Assembly: GCA_031363055.1 (NCBI GenBank)
Contig: JANLTP010000001.1
Span: forward strand, 1 to 12,444
Length of the DNA stretch: 12,444 nt
Direction: 5' to 3'
Source: JANLTP01 sp031363055
GTDB taxonomy: Bacteria; Pseudomonadota; Gammaproteobacteria; Burkholderiales; Burkholderiaceae_E
Position numbers and translations under genes: made by a program. The notes below the pieces were generated by a model. The model saw only the letters and a list, made by a program, of their open reading frames with translations. It searched no databases and had not been told where the DNA came from. Positions 7,125 to 12,444 of this stretch are shown here, piece after piece. Numbering within the stretch: the stretch's first letter is position 1; every line of letters begins with the position of its first letter.

Positions 7125-7130
7125 GCTGGT

Positions 7131-7136
7131 TATAAT
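7131..7136 (+). promoter_or_regulatory. Consensus -10 box (TATAAT) immediately upstream of tnpB
   Basis: TATAAT ends 6 nt before the tnpB ATG at 7143. A start site at the usual distance would fall at or next to the A of the ATG, giving a leaderless mRNA. No Shine-Dalgarno precedes the gene, which agrees with this. No good -35 hexamer is found at 16-18 bp spacing. Confidence 0.5.
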
Positions 7137-7142
7137 CACAGT

Positions 7143-8192
7143 ATGGTTCTCGTCTACCGCTACCGAGTCAAGTCCTTCGATGGATTGCTGAACAAGCAAT
7201 CGCGCGCGGTCAACTACGTCTGGAACTTCTGCAACGAGACCCAGAAGCATGCGCTCAAGTGGCACAAGCCCTGGCCTAGCGGCTTCGACTTGAACACACT
7301 GACCATCGGTAGCAGTAAAGAGCTTGGCATTCACTCCGGTACCGTTAATGCCACCTGCGAGCAATACGCCAAGTCGCGTAAACAGTTCAATCGCCCGCTC
7401 TTGCGCTGGCGCGGCCGGCGGTCGCTCGGTTGGGTGCCGCTCAAGGGTCGTGATGTCAAAGAAACGCCGAACGGGTTTCACTTCCACGGCCGCGAATTCA
7501 AGGTCTTCAAGAGCCGCCCCTTGCCCGATGCGGCCGCCATCAAGGACGGAACGAACTTCGCGCGCGATGCTAGTGGTCACTGGTTCCTGAACGTCTGCAT
7601 CGAAGTGGCCGACGTGGCGGCTCGGCAGATCGAGACCGGCATTGGCATTGACCTTGGACTGAAGGAGTTGGCGACCCTGAGCAACGGTGAAAAGATCGGC
7701 AATCCGCGCCACGTCGCTCGCTACGCCGAGCGATTGGCGGTTGCACAACGTGCCAGCAAAAGACGACAGATCACCCGTATTCACGCCCGGATCGCTAACA
7801 CGCGCCAGGACCATCTGCACAAGGCGTCGCTCGACCTGGTGCGACGCTTCGATTACATCGCCGTTGGCAACATCAACGCGAAGGGTTTGGCCAGAACCAG
7901 CATGGCCAAGTCCGTCAATGATGCAAGCTGGACCACCTTTAGAAACTTGCTCCGCTACAAAGCGATAGGGCACGGGGCAAAGTTCGAAGAAGTGAGTGAG
8001 AGGTTTACCACCCAAACCTGTTCGAGTTGCGGCGCGTTGCCGGACTCGCGGCCGAAAGGTATCGCAGGGCTTGGAATAAGAGAATGGACGTGTAGCGGTT
8101 GCGGTTCTGTACATGATCGTGATGTCAATGCTGCGCTGAACATTCTCCGTCGCGGACATGCGACGCTAGCGGTAGGAATCTCCGCACTTTAG
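7143..8192 (+). CDS. tnpB: TnpB RNA-guided nuclease (IS200/IS605 OrfB), variant with displaced RuvC glutamate
   Basis: The 349-residue protein, at the compact end of the family, has the OrfB N-terminal helical region (about 1-90), a RuvC-like nuclease domain and a zinc ribbon. RuvC-I is GIGIDLGLKELATL with D170. RuvC-II reads IAVGNINAKGL, with G242 where VVEDLN-type TnpBs carry the catalytic Glu. A Glu at 286 (EEVSERFTTQTC), 44 residues on, is the likely replacement. The zinc ribbon uses C293/C296 and C317/C320, and RuvC-III is DRDVNAALNIL with D327. TnpB uses a guide RNA from the element's right end to cut DNA next to a short target-adjacent motif, helping to maintain the element. The ATG at 7143 begins the family-like MVLVYRYRVKSFDG; the longer open frame back to 6882 is antisense to FAH. 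The gene appears intact. Confidence 0.93.
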   Translation: MVLVYRYRVKSFDGLLNKQSRAVNYVWNFCNETQKHALKWHKPWPSGFDLNTLTIGSSKELGIHSGTVNATCEQYAKSRKQFNRPLLRWRGRRSLGWVPLKGRDVKETPNGFHFHGREFKVFKSRPLPDAAAIKDGTNFARDASGHWFLNVCIEVADVAARQIETGIGIDLGLKELATLSNGEKIGNPRHVARYAERLAVAQRASKRRQITRIHARIANTRQDHLHKASLDLVRRFDYIAVGNINAKGLARTSMAKSVNDASWTTFRNLLRYKAIGHGAKFEEVSERFTTQTCSSCGALPDSRPKGIAGLGIREWTCSGCGSVHDRDVNAALNILRRGHATLAVGISAL

Positions 8193-8229
8193 GGCGGGGA
8201 GGATGTCAAGAATCAGCGAGTCTCCGGTT
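8090..8229 (+). ncRNA. Predicted omega/re RNA: tnpB 3' end, right end and flank-derived guide
   Basis: In tnpB elements the guide RNA scaffold comes from the 3' end of tnpB plus the right end, and the guide is the first 16-20 nt of flanking DNA. Here the right-end hairpin is 8179-8200 and the guide would be 8210-8229 if the element ends at 8209. The 5' limit is unknown; I chose it only to cover the last part of tnpB. This is placement by family analogy, with no independent proof of transcription. Confidence 0.4.
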
Positions 8230-8231
8230 TC

Positions 8232-10538
8232 TCAAGCAGCGGTTTGTAAGACTTGCCAGATTCGCTCGGCGGTGGCGGGCATGTCGATGTGCGTGATACC
8301 GGTGGCCGGATGCAGCGCATCAACAACGGCGTTGATCACGGCCGGCGCCGAACCGATGGCGCCCGCTTCACCGGCACCCTTGATACCCAGCGGATTGGTC
8401 GCACACGGAACGCCGCGCAATTCGAAGTTGATACGCGCGAGCTGATCGGCGCGCGGCAGCGCATAGTCCATGAATGAGGCGCACAACAGTTGGCCGCTAT
8501 CAGGATCGTAGACTGTGTGCTCATAGAGCGCCTGGCCGATGCCCTGGGCGACACCGCCGTGAACCTGGCCGGCTACGATCATCGGGTTGATGACTTCGCC
8601 AAAATCGTCGACCACGGTGTAGTTCAAAAGCTCAACTTTGCCGGTGTCGCGATCGATCTCGAGCTCGGCAATGTGACAGCCGTTCGGAAACGTTGGCGCG
8701 GTGGGTGTTTGTGTTTCGGTTGCCATCAAGCCGAGGGGTGCCACTTCTTTTTTGGCCAGCTCAAAAATGGAGACCGACAGATCGGTACCGGCAACCCGGT
8801 ACTGGCCTTCACGATACTCGATGTCGGCTGGCGCCACTTCGAGCCGCTCGCTGGCCAACTGTTTGCCCTGATCAATCACCGAATCGGTGGCGCGTGCGGT
8901 GGCGACGCCAGCAATCGGCGCGAAGCGCGAGCCGCCGGTAAAGCCCATCGGTACCAGATCGGAATCGCCCTGAATGACTTTGATGATGGCTGGATCAATA
9001 CCCAGGCGTTGTGCGACGATCTGCACCTGCGAAGTTACTTGACCTTGGCCATTGTCCTGCGAACCGGAAATGACATTGACGCTGCCCGCCGGATCGATCT
9101 GCACGATTGACGTCTCGGGGGCACCGCCGCCGCAGCGCTCGATATAACAGGCGATACCGAAGCCGCGTAGTTTGCCTCGTGCGAGGCTTTGTGCCCGGCG
9201 CGCGTCGAACCCTTGCGCGTCGGCGCTGGTCAGTGCCTGTTCGAGGACACCTGCGAAATCGCCGCTGTCATAGATATCACCGAACGCCGTCTTGAACGGC
9301 ATCGCAGCCTGCGGCACAAAATTGCGCCGGCGAATGTCGGCCGGCGACAGGCCCATCTCACGGGCCGCGATGTCCAGTGCCCGTTCGATCAAATAGATCG
9401 CTTCCGGTCGGCCCGCACCTCGGTACGCGTCGACCGGCACAGTATTCGTGAAGATTCCCTTGACGCGAACATGGATCGCCGGCGTTCGGTATTGCCCGGC
9501 CAGCATCACGGTTCCGTAGGTCGGAATGAACGGGCCATAGTTCGACAAGTAGGCACCGAGGTTGGCGTGCGTCAAGACGCGCATCGCCAGCACTTCGCCC
9601 TGAGCATCGAGCGCCAGCTCGGTTTGCGAATGATTATCGCGGCCGTGAATGTCGGACAAGAAGGACTCATTGCGATCAGCCGTCCAGCGCACCGCCAGTT
9701 TGAGTTTGCGCGATGCCCACAGCACCAGGCACTGTTCCGGATACAGAAACAATTTCATGCCGAAACTGCCGCCCACCTGACCCGTCAGAATCCGGATTTT
9801 CGATTTCGGAATCTTCAACACCACGCCGGCCAGTTGATCGCGCAGCACATGGGTGCCCTGTGACGGCGTGTGCAAGGTCGAGCGGTCGTTGCTGCTGTCA
9901 TATTCGGCGATAGCCGCACGCGGCTCCATCGGTGCCACCACCACCCGATTATTGATGATGGTCGCGCGCGAGACATGAGTCGCCCGGGCAAACGCTGCAT
10001 CGACGGCGGCGGCGTCGCCTTGTTGCCACTCGAAGCACTGATTATTCGGCGCATGACTCCACACCTGTGCCGCAGTGGCTTGCGCGGCGGCCATCAGATC
10101 GGTAGCGGACGGCAATACTTCAAAGTCGCAGTCGATCGCCTCGGCCGCGTCCTTGGCTTGCGCGAGCGTCGCGGCGACGACCAGCGCAATCGGATCGCCG
10201 ACATGTCGAACCTGGCTGCCGGCCAGAATCGGGCGCGGCGTGTCGGCGCGCGCGCTGCCATCGATGTTTTGCATCGGGATCAGGCAGGGAATCGGACCCA
10301 GGCCGTCGGCAATGACGTCGGCGCCCGTCAGTACGGCCAGCACGCCGGGCATTTTTTTGGCGGCGTCGCAGGACACGGTGCGCAATAACGCGTTGGCATG
10401 CGGCGAGCGCAACACAAAGGCATGCGCGCAGTCTGCAGGCTTGACGTCGTCCGCGTAACGGCCTTTGCCACGCAATAAATTGTAGTCTTCGAGTCGCGGC
10501 ACTGATTGCCCGACGGCGAATTTAACGGCAGGTTTCAT
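8232..10538 (-). CDS. Xanthine dehydrogenase/CoxL-family molybdopterin-binding (large) subunit
   Basis: The 768-residue protein is close to the usual length for molybdenum-hydroxylase large subunits. It has the a/b-hammerhead entry (VGQSVPRLEDYNLLRGKGRY, 9-28), the Moco-binding segments GQVGGSFGMK (253-262), AYRGAGRPEA (371-380) and GSQDNGQGQVTSQ (492-504), and the catalytic Glu in GIKGAGEAGAIGSAPAV (718-734; E724). The AYRGAGR loop, not the Cys-containing loop of aerobic CO dehydrogenase, points to a general aldehyde or N-heterocycle hydroxylase. These enzymes normally need an FAD subunit and a 2Fe-2S subunit; neither gene is adjacent (upstream is an aminotransferase, downstream the tnpB element and FAH). 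The open frame runs on to 11021 within the aminotransferase gene, but the ATG at 10538 matches the family start. It lies 20 nt after the aminotransferase stop. Confidence 0.93.
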   Translation of the reverse strand: MKPAVKFAVGQSVPRLEDYNLLRGKGRYADDVKPADCAHAFVLRSPHANALLRTVSCDAAKKMPGVLAVLTGADVIADGLGPIPCLIPMQNIDGSARADTPRPILAGSQVRHVGDPIALVVAATLAQAKDAAEAIDCDFEVLPSATDLMAAAQATAAQVWSHAPNNQCFEWQQGDAAAVDAAFARATHVSRATIINNRVVVAPMEPRAAIAEYDSSNDRSTLHTPSQGTHVLRDQLAGVVLKIPKSKIRILTGQVGGSFGMKLFLYPEQCLVLWASRKLKLAVRWTADRNESFLSDIHGRDNHSQTELALDAQGEVLAMRVLTHANLGAYLSNYGPFIPTYGTVMLAGQYRTPAIHVRVKGIFTNTVPVDAYRGAGRPEAIYLIERALDIAAREMGLSPADIRRRNFVPQAAMPFKTAFGDIYDSGDFAGVLEQALTSADAQGFDARRAQSLARGKLRGFGIACYIERCGGGAPETSIVQIDPAGSVNVISGSQDNGQGQVTSQVQIVAQRLGIDPAIIKVIQGDSDLVPMGFTGGSRFAPIAGVATARATDSVIDQGKQLASERLEVAPADIEYREGQYRVAGTDLSVSIFELAKKEVAPLGLMATETQTPTAPTFPNGCHIAELEIDRDTGKVELLNYTVVDDFGEVINPMIVAGQVHGGVAQGIGQALYEHTVYDPDSGQLLCASFMDYALPRADQLARINFELRGVPCATNPLGIKGAGEAGAIGSAPAVINAVVDALHPATGITHIDMPATAERIWQVLQTAA

Positions 10539-10558
10539 TATCCATTCCCATATCGATC

Positions 10559-11764
10559 TTACTTCCCATACCAATCTTCTACGGCAGCAACAAACCGTCG
10601 CACGCCCTGCTCGACACTGTCGGCATCGAGCGCACCATAGGATAACCGCTGGTAGTTCGAATGCTTCGAATCGGTGAATCCGAATGCGAAGCCGGGAATG
10701 GTGGCGACCTTGTGGGTTCGCGTCATATGCTGATTGAACGCCAGCGCATCGTCGATACCGGGCAGTTTCATGAGCACGTAAAACGCGCCCTGGGTCTTCG
10801 GGAACTCGCCAATACCGGCGATCGGTTGCAGGGCATCGTAAACGCGCGTTCGAACCTTCGCAAGCGCTTGCAAGTGAGGCTCGACTGAGGCGCGCCCCAA
10901 CGCAAGCGCTTGCAGTGCCACCGTCTGCGAAACCATCGGCGCGCAAATCAGATTGGTATCCTGAACCTTGTTCATTGCATCGGTCAGGTGCTTCGGGTAA
11001 ACCACATAACCGATTCGCCAACTAGCCATGCCGTAGGTTTTGGAAAACGAGTAGAACGACAGTGTGTGATGGTCGGCATCGGGCAGCGAAGCCGGTGAGA
11101 AATGTTGCGCGCCGTCATAAACAAAATATTCGTAGGCTTCGTCGCTGAAGTGATACAAGCCACGCGACTTGCATAAGGCATTGACGACGGCAAGATCGGC
11201 CTGCGGGTAGACCGCGCCGGTCGGATTGTTCGGCGATACCGTCACAATGGCGCGGGTACGCGGCGTAATGGCTGCTTCGAGCGCCTTCAGATCAAGCTGG
11301 AAGTCGGCCCGGGTGGCGGCGAAAACTGGCACGCACCCCGCCATGCGCACGGCCATCTCCTGATTGAAATAATAGGGTAGCGGCAAAATAAATTCGTCGC
11401 CGATATCGCCGACCGCCAGCACCGCATTCAGGAAGGCCATATTGCTGCCGGCGGTCACCATGATCTCCTGGCCTTGATCGGCGACGTTATTTTCGCGATG
11501 CAGCTTGCTTCGAATTGCCGTGATTAGCGGTGCGATGCCAGTGACCGCCTGATACTTGTGGTTGAACGGCTCGGCAGCCATCATCGCAATCGCCTCGAGC
11601 GCTTGCGGCGGCGGGCCAAAGTTCACCACCCCCTGGCCAAGGGAAATGGCGCCCGGCGTTTCGCGCACGAGCGCCGCAATGGTCGGAATGATGGGCGTGT
11701 CCACCATCTGCATGCGCCGCGATGATTGCATTGGAAAAGATGACTGGTTCGAAAATTCGCTCAT
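10559..11764 (-). CDS. Class I/II (fold type I) PLP-dependent aminotransferase
   Basis: The 401-residue protein is a complete AspC-like aminotransferase. SLGQGVVNFGPPP (41-53) is the substrate-pocket loop and NNPTG is at 179-183. SDEAYEY (207-213) carries D208, which pairs with the pyridine nitrogen, and Y211. SFSKTYGMASWRIGY (239-253) holds the PLP-binding K242 and R250. R373 in YQRLSYG would bind the substrate carboxylate. It transfers an amino group between an amino acid and a 2-keto acid; the specificity is unknown. It is the first gene of the minus-strand operon. I chose the ATG at 11764; the frame stays open to 11869 through the repeat-bearing spacer, and Met12 is a possible later start. 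No clear Shine-Dalgarno precedes 11764, so the exact start is the least certain part of the call. Confidence 0.92.
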   Translation of the reverse strand: MSEFSNQSSFPMQSSRRMQMVDTPIIPTIAALVRETPGAISLGQGVVNFGPPPQALEAIAMMAAEPFNHKYQAVTGIAPLITAIRSKLHRENNVADQGQEIMVTAGSNMAFLNAVLAVGDIGDEFILPLPYYFNQEMAVRMAGCVPVFAATRADFQLDLKALEAAITPRTRAIVTVSPNNPTGAVYPQADLAVVNALCKSRGLYHFSDEAYEYFVYDGAQHFSPASLPDADHHTLSFYSFSKTYGMASWRIGYVVYPKHLTDAMNKVQDTNLICAPMVSQTVALQALALGRASVEPHLQALAKVRTRVYDALQPIAGIGEFPKTQGAFYVLMKLPGIDDALAFNQHMTRTHKVATIPGFAFGFTDSKHSNYQRLSYGALDADSVEQGVRRFVAAVEDWYGK

Positions 11765-11771
11765 AGCTTGA

Positions 11772-11777
11772 ATTGTA
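11772..11777 (-). promoter_or_regulatory. Possible -10 box (TACAAT) just upstream of the aminotransferase
   Basis: TACAAT on the minus strand ends 7 nt before the ATG at 11764, with no visible Shine-Dalgarno between. This could mean leaderless initiation for the operon. No matching -35 is seen at normal spacing, so the box may be coincidental. Confidence 0.25.
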
Positions 11778-11817
11778 GAGCTTGAGCGACAATAGGCAGA
11801 TTGACTTGTTGACGGAT

Positions 11818-11900
11818 GTGCAAATACCGAGCGTCCAAATGCTGAATGCCCGAGCGTCCGGACGTCCAAATACCGAACGCCCGAGCGTCCGAACTTCCAA
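11818..11900. repeat. 31-bp direct repeats in the divergent spacer
   Basis: Two adjacent 31-bp units (11832-11862 and 11863-11893) agree at 27 of 31 positions, with partial, more degraded copies on both sides. The core CCGAGCGTCC occurs three times (11827, 11850, 11881) and CGTCCAAAT twice (11832, 11863). A palindrome CGTCCGGACG (11855-11864) straddles the unit junction. The repeats lie between two divergent genes and may be binding sites for a regulator or a degenerate short tandem repeat. Confidence 0.65.
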
Positions 11901-11917
11901 AATACGGAAAGTGATCC

Positions 11918-12400
11918 ATGTTTGAAACTACATTGGCCGGCAGCTTGCCGAAACCGGGTTGGTTAGCCGAGACCGACAAACTCTGGCCGAAGTGGCGCTC
12001 GCAAGGCGCCGAGCTCGTGCAAGCGAAGGGTGACGCGACCTTGCTCTGGATCAAGGAGCAGGAAGACGCAGGCATTGATATTGTGACCGACGGCGAGCAG
12101 TCTCGGCAACATTTTGTGCATGGCTTTCTCGAGCAGGTCGACGGCATTGACTTTGAAAACAAGGTCGAGATGGGCATTCGCAATGACCGTTACAAGGCGA
12201 TGGTGCCGGTGGTGACCGGGCCATTGCAACTGAAGGGAAGGGTACATGCGACCGAGGCCCGATTGGCGCGCGCACATACTCGCAAGAAGTTGAAATTTAC
12301 CCTGCCCGGGCCGATGACCATTATCGACACCATCGCTGATCGACACTATGGCGATCGCATCAAGATGGCGATGGCGTTTGCCGACCTGTTGTTGCGATGA
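11918..12400 (+). CDS. Cobalamin-independent methionine synthase-like protein (MetE C-terminal type), N-terminal part, frame broken
   Basis: The first roughly 157 residues match the start of stand-alone MetE-like (COG0620) proteins: TTLAGSLPKPGWL (4-16), AGIDIVTDGEQSRQHFVHGF (51-70) and LPGPMTIIDTIADRHYGDRI (129-148). Full-length members are about 340-375 residues and bind zinc through C-terminal His/Cys residues; they transfer methyl or alkyl groups to thiols. In catabolic clusters their substrates are often unknown. After MAMAFADLL the frame ends at a TGA (12398-12400), where a duplicated 50-nt block begins; family members continue here with an Asn/Glu-rich stretch. I read this as an artificial or mutational truncation. 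The ATG at 11918 has GGAAAG 6 nt upstream. It is transcribed divergently from the aminotransferase operon. Confidence 0.8.
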   Translation: MFETTLAGSLPKPGWLAETDKLWPKWRSQGAELVQAKGDATLLWIKEQEDAGIDIVTDGEQSRQHFVHGFLEQVDGIDFENKVEMGIRNDRYKAMVPVVTGPLQLKGRVHATEARLARAHTRKKLKFTLPGPMTIIDTIADRHYGDRIKMAMAFADLLLR

Positions 12401-12444
12401 CCATTATCGACACCATCGCTGATCGACACTATGGCGATCGCATC
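12312..12444 (+). repeat. 83-nt-period direct duplication ending at the window edge
   Basis: The 50 nt at 12312-12361 recur without mismatch at 12395-12444, the very end of the window. The first copy is in frame with the MetE-like protein; the second is shifted (83 is not a multiple of 3) and brings in the TGA that ends the frame. It looks like either an assembly end artefact or an 83-bp tandem duplication cut off by the edge. Confidence 0.9.

Larger units (their letters stand above)
7057..8209 (+). mobile_element. tnpB-only IS200/IS605-family element (IS1341-like), inserted in a minus-strand operon
   Basis: One plus-strand tnpB is flanked by related end sequences: 7080-7095 and 8187-8202 match at 14 of 16 positions (shared core CGGGGAGG). 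The left end can fold as CCTCGGCC-TTCA-GGTCGGGG (7073-7092, two G-T pairs). The right end folds as TCTCCGC/GCGGGGA (8179-8185 with 8194-8200). The proposed right boundary is TCAA (8206-8209), with GAAT (8176-8179) at the hairpin foot. From memory these match the cleavage and guide tetranucleotides of the IS608 right end. The left boundary is inferred as just after TTTCAT (7051-7056), which would be the insertion target; it could be several bases off. There is no tnpA, so movement would need a transposase in trans. The element has no terminal inverted repeats or obvious target duplication, as expected for this family. Confidence 0.75.

Noticed and set aside
6882..7142. Longer tnpB frame starting inside the FAH gene region
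   Set aside because: The extra codons are antisense to the FAH gene and unlike TnpB N-termini; TnpB begins naturally at 7143.
7053..8159. Long minus-strand open frame of 368 codons opposite tnpB
   Set aside because: It is a shadow of the high-GC tnpB reading frame with no recognisable motif; a real plus-strand TnpB explains the region.
8232..10538. Aerobic carbon monoxide dehydrogenase (true CoxL)
   Set aside because: The active-site loop is AYRGAGR, lacking the Cys-bearing CO dehydrogenase motif, and coxS/coxM are absent.
10539..11021. N-terminal extension of the molybdopterin subunit to 929 residues
   Set aside because: It lies out of frame within the aminotransferase gene and has no family similarity; the subunit starts at 10538.
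11818..11900. CRISPR-like array
   Set aside because: The units are directly adjacent with no spacers, only about two full copies exist, and no cas genes are present.

Overview
The window looks like part of an accessory catabolic and transport region from a high-GC betaproteobacterium, probably Burkholderiales. The main support is a complete tripartite tricarboxylate transporter (TTT) operon with a Bug-type receptor, a type very abundant in that group, together with Rieske oxygenase, FAH-family and molybdenum-hydroxylase genes. This taxonomic call is inference from gene content and base composition; no rRNA or marker gene is present.

Layout. (1) 1-1616, minus strand: a periplasmic ABC-type (NMT1/SsuA-like) solute-binding protein, followed 14 nt later by a Rieske [2Fe-2S] ring-hydroxylating oxygenase that runs off the left edge. 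(2) 1617-2161: a 545-bp divergent intergenic region. It holds a leader hairpin overlapping the ribosome-binding site of the binding-protein gene, a GC-rich palindromic repeat, and an AT-rich leader in front of the TTT operon. (3) 2162-5188, plus strand: tctC-tctB-tctA type genes, tightly packed and overlapping. (4) 5192-11764, minus strand: a four-gene operon in the order aminotransferase, molybdopterin-binding hydroxylase large subunit, FAH-family hydrolase/hydratase, ketopantoate-reductase-like dehydrogenase. It meets the TTT operon tail to tail at a palindrome containing both stop codons. (5) 7057-8209: a tnpB-only IS200/IS605-family element (no tnpA), inserted in opposite orientation between the hydroxylase and FAH genes. 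(6) 11765-11917: a short divergent spacer with 31-bp direct repeats. (7) From 11918, plus strand: the start of a cobalamin-independent methionine-synthase-like (MetE C-terminal type) gene. Its reading frame is broken by an 83-nt-period duplication at the right edge of the window.

Working together (inference): uptake by the TTT system and the ABC binding protein, oxygenation by the Rieske and molybdenum enzymes, cleavage or hydration by the FAH enzyme, and transamination and keto-acid reduction resemble a route for breaking down an aromatic, heterocyclic or carboxylated organic compound. The substrate cannot be read from the sequence.

The most notable element is the TnpB. Its RuvC-II position carries Gly where the usual catalytic Glu is expected, and a Glu lies 44 residues downstream. 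This matches the rearranged active site described for Fanzors and a subset of TnpBs. Its predicted guide would point at the operon junction where the element sits.
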